Shown: piece after piece, positions 9,522 through 16,813 of the stretch | How positions within the stretch are numbered: the first letter of the stretch is position 1 | Layout of the letters: each line of letters starts with the position of its first letter | Translations under genes and position numbers: made by a program | The notes under the pieces: model-generated | Told to the model about the DNA's origin: nothing | Seen by the model: the letters and a program-made list of their open reading frames with translations, nothing else | The model's database searches: none | Assembly: GCA_002869565.1 (NCBI GenBank) | Contig: PKUJ01000012.1 | Location: 68,572-132,571 of the forward strand | Direction: 5' to 3' | DNA from: Arcobacter sp. | GTDB lineage: Bacteria; Campylobacterota; Campylobacteria; Campylobacterales; Arcobacteraceae | Length of the DNA: 64,000 nucleotides

Positions 9522-9567
9522 TTGTAAAGAAATACAATCTAATAAATTTACATTTACACTCTATACT
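9522..9567 (+). promoter_or_regulatory. Candidate CRP/FNR-type site and -10 box for the membrane protein gene
   Basis: TTGTA-AAGAAA-TACAA (9522-9537) is a palindrome with 5-nt arms and a 6-nt spacer, the geometry of CRP/FNR-family sites. A -10-like TATACT follows at 9562-9567. The palindrome centre would sit near -42 to -45 relative to the expected start, the position of a class II activator. No regulator is identified; the assignment rests on geometry only. Confidence 0.35.
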
Positions 9568-9593
9568 TTCACAAATTTATACAAGGAGAAGAA

Positions 9594-10091
9594 ATGAATC
9601 TATCAGTTGATTTAAAAGTTATAAAGGTTGGTCTTTTAATTACCCTACTATCACTTATATTTAGTATTGGTATGGGAATAACTTTTGGAGCGAAAGAAGA
9701 GGTATTTAAAAATTATATCTCAAAAAATGTAGCAATGTACCCTGAAGTACATGACAAAAAGAGTACTGCAAAAATTTGGAGGTATGCACAAAGAGCCCAT
9801 TTTCATGCAGGAGGAATAGCATCTTATTCATTAGCACTATTGTTAATTATTCTTTTATCTAAAATGAAAGACTCTTACAAAAGATTAAGTTCGACATTAA
9901 TTGGTATTGGAACATTATATCCATTCGCTTGGTATTCAATATACGTAATGGCACCAATAATTGGTAGGGGAGCAGCAAAACATCATATTTTAACCGAATC
10001 CATAGTCTATATCAGTGTTGGTTCTGTTATTATCGGTACAGTAATATTATTTGGAAGCCTATTTTTTAATACATTTAACGAAGAGAAGTAA
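9594..10091 (+). CDS. Four-helix integral membrane protein of unknown function
   Basis: A 165-residue protein with four predicted membrane segments (about 9-30, 75-96, 101-122 and 135-157). Conserved-looking polar residues sit near the membrane surface: RAHFHAGG at the start of TM2 and AAKHHI before TM4. These histidines could bind haem or metal, but the family is not one I can name. AAGGAGA precedes the ATG. It is monocistronic, closed by a strong terminator, and has a CRP/FNR-shaped palindrome upstream, so a link to respiratory or oxygen-dependent control is possible. Confidence 0.65.
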   Translation: MNLSVDLKVIKVGLLITLLSLIFSIGMGITFGAKEEVFKNYISKNVAMYPEVHDKKSTAKIWRYAQRAHFHAGGIASYSLALLLIILLSKMKDSYKRLSSTLIGIGTLYPFAWYSIYVMAPIIGRGAAKHHILTESIVYISVGSVIIGTVILFGSLFFNTFNEEK

Positions 10092-10097
10092 ACTATT

Positions 10098-10128
10098 GTA
10101 AGATTCATTAAAAATTAATGAATCTTAC
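10098..10128. terminator. Bidirectional terminator
   Basis: GTAAGATTCATTAA pairs with TTAATGAATCTTAC around a 3-nt AAA loop. It sits between the converging membrane-protein gene and the lipoprotein gene and includes the latter's stop codon (10125-10127). T-rich sequence follows on the plus strand. Confidence 0.8.
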
Positions 10129-10775
10129 ATTTTTAATATTTTTATTTTTTTATCTATTAATTGTTTTTGTTCTTGATTATTTTCAATTTCATAAAGATAG
10201 TTTAACCAAAATAAAACTAGTTTTTTATATCCAGAAAAAGAGGATTTGCTTACTAAATAATTTATTTGAGACTTATTAAGATATTTTTTCATTAAACTCG
10301 CAGCAATAAATTGAGAAGTTGTTTGTTCCATAGACATAATAGATTTAAAAGCCAAATCATATTTTTTTGACAAAAAATATCTGCTAAAAGATTGATACTG
10401 TTTTGGTAAATATTCTATCTGCTCACTTTTTAATCTATTTTTTAACATTAGAAAATAAGTTTTTAACTCTTTGGAAGATACAAACTCTTCTATTTTTTTA
10501 TACTCTTCACACTTATCATCTTGTTCAACACTAATATTTAAAGCGCATGCTCCTAAATAAACCCGAGAAAGTTGTTCTAAGTTTGCACTTTGTTTTGCAT
10601 ATTTTATCGCTCTTTCTAAATCACTATTTGCTAATTCTTCATCATCAATTAAAAAATATTTTGAATATGAATTAAATGCATTTGAACTATTAAATTCCCA
10701 TTGATTTTCAGGGGATTTAAAAGAACAAGCTTGAAAAAAGATAATCGTAAAAAGAATTATAATTGCCGATTTCAT
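10125..10775 (-). CDS. Lipoprotein of the Mla-type lipid-transport locus
   Basis: A 216-residue predicted lipoprotein. It has a short hydrophobic signal, and the lipobox FFQAC places the acylated Cys at residue 17. The mature part is helical, rich in Lys, Leu and Ser, and has no catalytic motif. Its ATG overlaps the end of mlaD by 4 nt, so the two are co-translated. A lipoprotein in the same position follows the MlaE/MlaF/MlaD-type genes of Campylobacter, which suggests a role at the periplasmic or outer-membrane end of the transporter. That role is inferred from position. Confidence 0.65.
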   Translation of the reverse strand: MKSAIIILFTIIFFQACSFKSPENQWEFNSSNAFNSYSKYFLIDDEELANSDLERAIKYAKQSANLEQLSRVYLGACALNISVEQDDKCEEYKKIEEFVSSKELKTYFLMLKNRLKSEQIEYLPKQYQSFSRYFLSKKYDLAFKSIMSMEQTTSQFIAASLMKKYLNKSQINYLVSKSSFSGYKKLVLFWLNYLYEIENNQEQKQLIDKKIKILKM

Positions 10776-11686
10776 GGTAAGACTACTTTCTCATTTTTAT
10801 TAGATTGAAAAAGATTGTCAACTTTTTCAATGATTTGATTGGTTTTAGACATTCCAGTTTTTATCTGTTCTTTTATTTTTACTATATCTTTATCAGAGGA
10901 ACCAACAGAATTTACTACCCCATCAAGAGCTTCCAATTTAGATTTAATATCTTTGGCTATTGTATTTAACTCTTTTATTAAATCTGAAACTAAAGGCACT
11001 ATATCTTTATTTAAATCATCACTTAGATTATTGAAATTATTGATTAAATGAGGCAATTTATTTACTGTTTTTATAAATGACTCAGTAGCTTTTTTATCAC
11101 CCGTTAAACTAGTAAGCAAAGATTTATCTTTTACTAAAGTATTACTAAACTCTTCTATATTTTTAATAATCTTCATTAACTCTGAATTATCTTTAGATAA
11201 ATAAGTAGTGATTTTATCAACCGAATTAACGATATTACCAATCTTAAGTATTATAGGTTCTATACTTTGAACTAAGTCGTTAATATCATTACTTATAATA
11301 ACATCAAGAGTTGAGCCAGCTTTTATAATTGGATTTCCAATTGCAGAATATAATATAATTTGTGGAGAACCAAGAAGTGGTTTACGTATCATCAGTAAAC
11401 TCTCTTCACAAAGCCATTTTTGATTTTCTTTATCTACTGAAAAGGTAAATTTAACATTTCCATTATCCAAAAGTTCGATTGTATCTACTCTACCAATGGC
11501 AAAACCTGAAACTTTTACAGGCATTCCAGTAGTGAAAGAATCTGCACTAAAAGTAATAAAAGAGTAGTTGTACCTTTTATCAAAGGTACCTTTTTTTACT
11601 AAAATATAATATACAACACCTGATAAATTTAAAATCAAAAAAAGTACAAATAACCCTACTTTAAATTTTATATTATTATAAGCCAT
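10772..11686 (-). CDS. mlaD: MlaD-like MCE-domain lipid-transport protein
   Basis: A 304-residue inner-membrane-anchored protein. One N-terminal TM helix (about 8-30) is followed by an MCE domain (about 40-130) with the characteristic MPVKVSGFAIGRVDTIEL segment. A long helical, coiled-coil-prone C-terminal tail (about 135-300) follows. MCE proteins form hexameric rings that carry phospholipids between the membranes together with the permease MlaE and ATPase MlaF. It lies 17 nt downstream of the mlaE reading frame and overlaps the lipoprotein gene. No mlaF is present between or next to these genes, and mlaE is interrupted, so whether this protein still works in transport is open. Confidence 0.82.
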   Translation of the reverse strand: MAYNNIKFKVGLFVLFLILNLSGVVYYILVKKGTFDKRYNYSFITFSADSFTTGMPVKVSGFAIGRVDTIELLDNGNVKFTFSVDKENQKWLCEESLLMIRKPLLGSPQIILYSAIGNPIIKAGSTLDVIISNDINDLVQSIEPIILKIGNIVNSVDKITTYLSKDNSELMKIIKNIEEFSNTLVKDKSLLTSLTGDKKATESFIKTVNKLPHLINNFNNLSDDLNKDIVPLVSDLIKELNTIAKDIKSKLEALDGVVNSVGSSDKDIVKIKEQIKTGMSKTNQIIEKVDNLFQSNKNEKVVLP

Positions 11687-11703
11687 AATTTTTCCTAAAA
11701 GTT

Positions 11704-12462
11704 CTAATAAAGTATTAATATCGACAATAACTCTGTCAAGATTAACATATTTAATATTATAATTAAGTTTTTTATCACCGACTTAGTTACATCATAACTT
11801 TTCTTCTTTAGGTGTCCTGAATAAAGAGGTACAAGAACAGCAACAAAACCAAAAATTTAGCTTTTGATTAATAGTATTAAAATGTTTTCAAAACTTATTG
11901 AATTGATAATTAAATTTTTATATGTAAATAAATCAATATTTAAATATAAAGAAGAAACAATATAACCACTTAAAATCATAATAGTTGCAAATAAAAGGGC
12001 CATTAAAGGAACAATTAGCAGGCCATTTATCAATTTAGGAATGTAAATTTTACTACTTAATTTGCTATTTTCTCTTTTTATACTTCTTATTTTTTCTTGC
12101 AATGACAAACTATAAACTAAGATAAAAAAAAGAGTTGTAAAAAATGGTGAAAATTCATTTACAATAAGTAAAACCAATAAATCACCCATTTGATCAACTA
12201 AATTAAAAGTAATTGCAAAACTAATTGCAATTACTATTATAATCGAACCTAAGAATAGTGCTAAAAAAATAAAAGAGAATAAGTTCTCTATACTACTTAA
12301 ATAAATTTGCTTAACTAAAAAAATTCTTGAAGATTTACTGTAATTACTTGGCAAAAAGATATTACCTATACATTTAAAAAGAAAAACCAAAAAATCATAT
12401 GTAGCAAAAGAATATATTATAACTTTATCACCAATATTCTCTACAATTTTCATAAAAAACAT
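11704..12462 (-). pseudogene. mlaE: MlaE-type lipid permease interrupted by an in-frame stop
   Basis: Minus-strand codons 1-201 encode an MlaE permease up to ILILLIKS, followed by TAA at 11857-11859. The same frame then continues for 50 sense codons (IFGFVAVLVPLYSGHLKKK and onwards) to a TAG at 11704-11706. The continuation matches the conserved end of MlaE proteins (KS-x-x-FG...LYxG, then a last membrane helix). The total of 252 residues is the normal family length. No frameshift is needed, so a single nonsense change explains it. Either the gene is inactive or the stop is read through. The usual ATPase gene is absent next door. An ATG-proximal alternative start (MKIVENIG) lies three codons in. 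Confidence 0.8.
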
Positions 12463-12573
12463 AAAAAACTCTTTAAAAAGAAATTAAAAAAATTATTACT
12501 AAAACTTACTTAACTTATTATATCTAAATAATAAATATGTGATAATAGGCCAAATTTTATAAAGGTAAAAACA

Positions 12574-13392
12574 ATGAAAAAACTTCTCATAATTATGTTT
12601 TCGTCGATATTGGCACTTATTTTAGCAGGATGTGGAGAAAAAGAAAAAGAGCAAAAAATTGAAAAAAAAATAGAAAAAAAGGTTTTAAAAGTAGGAATGG
12701 AATTAGCTTATCCTCCTTTTGAAATGAGTGATAAAGATGGGACTCCTTCTGGGGTATCAGTTGATTTTGCAAAAGCCTTAGGAAAATCTCTTGGGCGTGA
12801 AGTTATTATAGAGAATATTGCTTGGGATGGTCTAATTCCTTCACTAAAAACTGGAAAAATTGATTTAATCATTTCTTCAATGACTATTACAGAAGAGAGA
12901 AAAAAATCAATTGATTTTTCTATTCCTTATGCACAAAGTTCATTAGCAATCTTGGCAAATAAAGATTCTGGTGTTTCTTCAATCAATGATTTAAACGTAG
13001 CTGGAAAAAAAGTTGCAGTAAAAAAAGGTTCAACAGGACATATCTATGCTAAAGATAATTTACCAAATGCAGAAGTTTTAGTATTTGATAAAGAAGCAGC
13101 TTGTGTACTTGAAGTAATTCAAGGGAAAGCTGATGGTTTTATTTATGATCAATTAACTATTTATAAAAACTATGCAAAAAATATGGATACAACTATACCT
13201 TTACTTCAATCTTTTCAAGAAGACTTTGAATATTGGGGAGTAGCAATTAAGAAAAATAATCCATTGAAAGAACAAGTAAATGAATTTATTAAACAGGCAA
13301 AAGATGATGGAACATTTGACACTTTTGCTGATAAATATTTAACAGATGCTAAAAAAACATTTGATGAACTTGAAATTCCATTCTTTTTCTAG
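12574..13392 (+). CDS. Polar amino-acid ABC transporter, substrate-binding lipoprotein
   Basis: A 272-residue periplasmic binding protein. The lipobox LILAGC puts the lipidated Cys at residue 20, followed by a very Lys/Glu-rich linker (about 23-40). The binding domain starts at LKVGMELAYPPFEM and contains the family signature SVDFAKALGKSLG and the LIPSLKTGKIDLIISSMTIT segment, typical of the HisJ/GlnH group (SBP_bac_3). It should feed an amino acid to the permease encoded next. No ATPase gene is adjacent, so that subunit must be encoded elsewhere. The ligand cannot be told from sequence. AAAGG lies in front of the ATG. Confidence 0.85.
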   Translation: MKKLLIIMFSSILALILAGCGEKEKEQKIEKKIEKKVLKVGMELAYPPFEMSDKDGTPSGVSVDFAKALGKSLGREVIIENIAWDGLIPSLKTGKIDLIISSMTITEERKKSIDFSIPYAQSSLAILANKDSGVSSINDLNVAGKKVAVKKGSTGHIYAKDNLPNAEVLVFDKEAACVLEVIQGKADGFIYDQLTIYKNYAKNMDTTIPLLQSFQEDFEYWGVAIKKNNPLKEQVNEFIKQAKDDGTFDTFADKYLTDAKKTFDELEIPFFF

Positions 13393-13524
13393 GGATATAT
13401 TATCAATTTAAAAAATCTGTTTATTCATGAATTAGGAATAAAAAAGAAAAAGCCATTAAATAAGTGGATTTATTTTTTTAACCTAATTCTTCTTATTAGT
13501 TTTGTACTAATTACCTTTTATTTT

Positions 13525-14193
13525 ATGTTTAAAAATATATCTTATAATTTTAATTGGGATAGTGTTTACGAATATAAGCAAAAATTTATTGATGGATTTA
13601 TGATGACAATTATCATCTCTTTTTTTGCTCTAATTTTAAGTTTTATAATAGGTCTATTTTTTGCATATTCTCAGAATTCAAAACTTTTACTTCTTAGATT
13701 CTTTTCAAGATTTTATATTGATATTATAAGAGGAACTCCTCTTCTAGTACAAATTCTGATTTTTTTCTATGTCTTTGCAAATAACTTAGGTTTTGAAAAT
13801 AGATATGTAGTTGGAACAGTAATTTTAGCACTTTTTGCAGGAGCTTATGTAAGTGAAATAATTAGAGGGGCCATAGAATCAATAGATATTGAACAATATG
13901 AAACAAGTCTAAGTCTAGGAATGTCAAACTATCAAATGTACGCTTATGTAATCTTTCCTCAGGCATTTAACAGAATGTTACCAGCACTTACAGGACAATT
14001 TGCCTCTATAATAAAAGACTCATCACTACTTTCAATTATCTCAATAAGTGAATTTACAATGAATGCCCAAGAAGTAAATGCTTATACTTACTCTACATTG
14101 GAAAGTTATATTCCTCTTGCTCTTGGATACTTGATGTTAACCTACCCTATTTCTTATTATACAAACAAACTAGAAGCAAATATACATAAATAG
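13525..14193 (+). CDS. Polar amino-acid ABC transporter permease
   Basis: An inner-membrane permease of the HisM/GlnP family, 222 residues from this ATG, with about five membrane helices. It has the family EAA-type loop (ETSLSLGMSNYQMYAYVIFP) and IIRGTPLLVQ. The reading frame is open all the way back to the stop of the binding-protein gene at 13392. It adds 44 plausible residues (INLKNLFIHELG, then a membrane helix), but contains no ATG, GTG or TTG. AGGGAT at 13391 would suit a start at ATT 13399 or ATC 13402. The ATG at 13525 has no ribosome site. The true N-terminus is therefore uncertain. A decayed copy of this gene lies at 16590-16806. Confidence 0.78.
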   Translation: MFKNISYNFNWDSVYEYKQKFIDGFMMTIIISFFALILSFIIGLFFAYSQNSKLLLLRFFSRFYIDIIRGTPLLVQILIFFYVFANNLGFENRYVVGTVILALFAGAYVSEIIRGAIESIDIEQYETSLSLGMSNYQMYAYVIFPQAFNRMLPALTGQFASIIKDSSLLSIISISEFTMNAQEVNAYTYSTLESYIPLALGYLMLTYPISYYTNKLEANIHK

Positions 14194-14283
14194 TTGAATT
14201 ATATTTTTAATATAATGGCAAAAAGACTTTCAAAAAGTTATTTTATTGTTTATATATTTTCAATTCTAGTTTTAGAAAAAGTG

Positions 14284-14373
14284 TCATTTTTTATCCTTTA
14301 ATTTTTCTTTTTCTCTAATGATATTCCACCTTTTTTGTAAGTCATCCATATCAATTATTTCATCTTTATACAT
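14284..14373 (-). CDS. Possible Fur-controlled small protein (29 aa)
   Basis: A complete 29-codon frame (MYKDEIIDMDDLQKRWNI...KLKDKK) with a good AAAGGAAG ribosome site 6 nt before its ATG at 14373. The peptide is acidic at the start and basic at the end, soluble and helical. A Fur-box-like palindrome (14405-14427) overlaps its promoter region. These points together support a real microprotein rather than chance. I do not recognise the family. It sits downstream of katA-ankyrin on the same strand. The rest of the 370-nt gap 14194-14563 shows only AT-rich sequence. Confidence 0.45.
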   Translation of the reverse strand: MYKDEIIDMDDLQKRWNIIREKEKLKDKK

Positions 14374-14404
14374 TACTACTTCCTTTATGTATTATTAGTA
14401 TCTT

Positions 14405-14427
14405 TTATTGATAGTAATTATCAATAA
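14405..14427 (-). promoter_or_regulatory. Fur-box-like palindrome
   Basis: Arms TTATTGATA and TATCAATAA, separated by GTAAT, form a perfect 9-bp inverted repeat. This resembles the GATAAT-type repeats of Fur sites. It lies 32 nt before the start of the 29-aa ORF on the minus strand and overlaps a possible -35 TTGATA. A looser AT palindrome (AATAATAATTATTATAATT) lies about 40 nt to the right. Confidence 0.5.
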
Positions 14428-14538
14428 GGGATACTAACAATAGTTTTCTTAAAGTTTTATTATATTAATAATAATTATTATAATTAAAATATAGATTGAA
14501 ATATTTTATTTTAATCTTCAAAAAATAAAGGATTTAAA

Positions 14539-14592
14539 ATGCATAAAGACGAAAATTTTTATATCAAAATAGTTTTCTTATTCCTCCAGTAA
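14539..14592 (+). pseudogene. Short ORF, possible truncated gene start (17 aa)
   Basis: AAAGGA and an ATG open the frame [17 protein letters not shown], which ends after 17 codons inside the 3' end of the ankyrin gene on the other strand. The first residues (M-H-K-D-E) resemble those of the 29-aa ORF (M-Y-K-D-E), and the ribosome sites are alike. It may be the 5' end of a gene cut off when the katA block was inserted. It may also be chance. Confidence 0.2.
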
Positions 14593-15064
14593 TTTTTGCA
14601 ATACCTAGTACAGAAATCCCCATAAGTGTTTGAGACTTAATATCAGCTCCATTTTCTACAAGATAATCTACTACTTTTTTATGACCAAACATTGCTGCAA
14701 ACATTAGAGGTGTTTTACCTCCTCCATTATCTGCATTTACATCTGCACCATTATCTATTAATAACTTTACCATCTCAAGATTACCTTTAAATGCAACTCC
14801 TCCAAGAGGAGTTTGTCCTCTGTCATTTGTTTTATCTACAGAAGCTTTATTATCTATTAACATTTGACTGCATTCTATATTCCCATTATAAGTTGATAAC
14901 ATAAGCAGAGAATCACCTTTAGTACTTGATAAATCAACATTCATGCCAGACCTTATCATAGATTCTAAAGATTCTGTTTCTCCTTGTCTTGCAAAATCTA
15001 ATGCCATATCTTGTAAATCAGCATATCTTTCTTCTTCCTCGGCAGTTAATGTAAATGTACTCAT
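14564..15064 (-). CDS. Ankyrin-repeat protein, catalase partner
   Basis: A 166-residue ankyrin protein with about four repeats (around residues 45-155), each with the usual pattern such as [20 protein letters not shown] and [20 protein letters not shown]. There is no signal peptide. Its ATG overlaps the katA stop by 4 nt, so it is co-translated with catalase. In Campylobacter jejuni the gene after katA (Cj1386) encodes an ankyrin protein needed for full catalase activity through haem supply. The same arrangement here supports the same role. It is a close neighbour of a Fur-box-like site. Confidence 0.85.
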   Translation of the reverse strand: MSTFTLTAEEEERYADLQDMALDFARQGETESLESMIRSGMNVDLSSTKGDSLLMLSTYNGNIECSQMLIDNKASVDKTNDRGQTPLGGVAFKGNLEMVKLLIDNGADVNADNGGGKTPLMFAAMFGHKKVVDYLVENGADIKSQTLMGISVLGIAKITGGIRKLF

Positions 15065-16488
15065 TTTAAGGCCTTTCTAACCCCTGCGGCATAAGAAGAA
15101 TCTACTTTTTCAAAAAGGGCTAATTGTCTATTTATAATCTCTTCTGGAACACCATTCATAGACTCAGCAATATTGTTAAATAACTGCTGTTTTTGATTAT
15201 CATTCATCAAATTAAATAATTCTGTTACTTGTGAATAGTGGTCATTATCATCTTCAAGATGACTGTATCTATCTCCATCACCTGTTACAGGGAATTTAGG
15301 CTCAAGATACTCTTTATCTTCTACTGCTCCATTAAAACTGTTTGGTTCATAATAAGCATCACTACTTCGTGGTTCACTAAAATTCATAGGTCCATCAGCA
15401 TGATAAGTATTTACTTCAGTTAAAGGTCTATTTACAGGAAGCATCTCATAATGAGTCCCTACTCTATATCTATGTGCATCAGCATAAGAAAAAACTCTTG
15501 CTTGAAGCATTTTATCTGGAGACCAGCTAATACCAGGAACAATATTTGATGGACTAAAGGCAGCTTGTTCAACTTGGGCAAAATAATTCTCTGGATTTTT
15601 ATTTAATTCTATTTCTCCAACATCTATCATTGGATAATCTTTATGTGGCCAAACTTTTGTTAAATCAAATGGATTAAAAGAAGAATTTTCTGCTTCTTCT
15701 TGTGTCATAATTTGTATTTGAAAATTCCATTTTGGGAAATCTCCATTTTCAATTGATTCATATAAATCTTTTTGAGAACTTTCTCTATCTTTTCCTATAA
15801 TCTCTTCAGCTTCTTTATTTGTAAGAGTTTTAATTCCTTGTTTAGTCTTAAAATGAAATTTAACCCAAAATCTTTCACCTTCTTTATTTAAAAGACTGTA
15901 AGTATGAGAACCATAACCATTCATATTTCTCAATGTTTTTGGGATACCCCTATCAGACATGAGAATTGTCACTTGATGTAATGATTCTGGACTTAATGAC
16001 CAAAAGTCCCAAGCTGCCGTTGCACTTCTCATATTTGTTCTAGGATGTCTTTTTTGAGTATGTATAAAATCAGGAAACTTTAAAGGATCTTTGATAAAAA
16101 ATACTGGCGTATTATTACCTACTAAATCCCAGTTACCTTCTTGTGTATAGAATTTAATTGCAAATCCTCTTACATCTCTTTCTGCATCTGCCGCACCTTT
16201 TTCACCGGCAACTGTAGATATTCTGATTAGTAGTGGCGTTTTCTTTCCTATTTGTAAAACATCGGCTTTAGTATATTTACTAATATCTTCAGTTATTTTC
16301 AAAGTTCCAAATGCACCAGAACCTTTTGCATGAACTACTCTTTCAGGAATTCTCTCACGATTTTGGTGGGCTAATTTTTCTATTAACTGATAATCTTGCA
16401 TCAATAAAGGTCCTCGTGAACCTGCACTTAATGAGTTTTGATTATCTCCTATTGGATTACCTGCTGATGTTGTCATTAATTTTTTCAT
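15061..16488 (-). CDS. katA: Catalase KatA
   Basis: A monofunctional haem catalase (2 H2O2 to O2 + 2 H2O) of 475 residues, the length of the small-subunit clade. Visible parts are the active-site loop [16 protein letters not shown] with the distal His 53, the distal Asn in [10 protein letters not shown] (about 125), and the proximal haem-ligand Tyr in [14 protein letters not shown] (about 335). There is no signal peptide, so it is cytoplasmic. It is the first gene of katA-ankyrin. A 12-bp palindrome overlapping a -10 box in front (16504-16531) suggests repression, plausibly by PerR or Fur as in relatives. Confidence 0.93.
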   Translation of the reverse strand: MKKLMTTSAGNPIGDNQNSLSAGSRGPLLMQDYQLIEKLAHQNRERIPERVVHAKGSGAFGTLKITEDISKYTKADVLQIGKKTPLLIRISTVAGEKGAADAERDVRGFAIKFYTQEGNWDLVGNNTPVFFIKDPLKFPDFIHTQKRHPRTNMRSATAAWDFWSLSPESLHQVTILMSDRGIPKTLRNMNGYGSHTYSLLNKEGERFWVKFHFKTKQGIKTLTNKEAEEIIGKDRESSQKDLYESIENGDFPKWNFQIQIMTQEEAENSSFNPFDLTKVWPHKDYPMIDVGEIELNKNPENYFAQVEQAAFSPSNIVPGISWSPDKMLQARVFSYADAHRYRVGTHYEMLPVNRPLTEVNTYHADGPMNFSEPRSSDAYYEPNSFNGAVEDKEYLEPKFPVTGDGDRYSHLEDDNDHYSQVTELFNLMNDNQKQQLFNNIAESMNGVPEEIINRQLALFEKVDSSYAAGVRKALK

Positions 16489-16503
16489 TTTTATTCCTTA
16501 TTA

Positions 16504-16531
16504 ATAATTTTTATCTTCTGATAAAAATTAT
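16504..16531 (-). promoter_or_regulatory. Palindromic operator in the katA promoter
   Basis: ATAATTTTTATC and GATAAAAATTAT form a perfect 12-bp inverted repeat with a 4-nt centre, 16 nt before the katA start codon. On the minus strand a TATAAT -10 overlaps the outer arm, with TTGTCT about 15 nt upstream. The AT-rich sequence and position suit a PerR/Fur-type repressor site. A transcript hairpin is the alternative. Confidence 0.5.
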
Positions 16532-16589
16532 ACTTGATGGAAACTTAAGACAATATAATTTATTAAAAGAAAATAATTATCTTTAGCTA

Positions 16590-16806
16590 TTTTATATTTT
16601 TTACTTATTCTCTGAATTCAAAGCTTGTACTTCTTAGATTCTTTTTAAGATTTTATATTGAGATTATAAAGGAGACTACTCTTCTAGTACAAATTCTAAT
16701 TTTTTTATGTCATTTTTGAAAGTAGATGTATAGTGGGACAGTGATTTTAAAACTTTTTGAAGGAGTTTATCTAAGTAAAAAATTAGTGGTTAATATTCAT
16801 AAATAG
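16590..16806 (+). pseudogene. Decayed partial copy of the amino-acid ABC permease gene
   Basis: This stretch matches the permease gene at about 13650-13880 and its last bases before 14193, in the same direction. Long identical runs remain, for example CTTCTTAGATTCTTTT and CTCTTCTAGTACAAATTCT, and it ends in ATTCATAAATAG where the intact gene has ATACATAAATAG. It has small deletions, several stop codons and a large internal deletion, so it is not coding. Together with the intact gene it flanks the katA-ankyrin block as a direct repeat. The remainder of 16489-16589 holds the katA promoter. Confidence 0.85.
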
Positions 16807-16813
16807 TCTCGAC

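Noticed and set aside
11806..11826. CTTCTTTAGG near 11810 looked like another copy of the Fe-S intercistronic element
   Set aside because: It has no flanking helices and lies inside the continued mlaE reading frame, so it is coding sequence that matches by chance.
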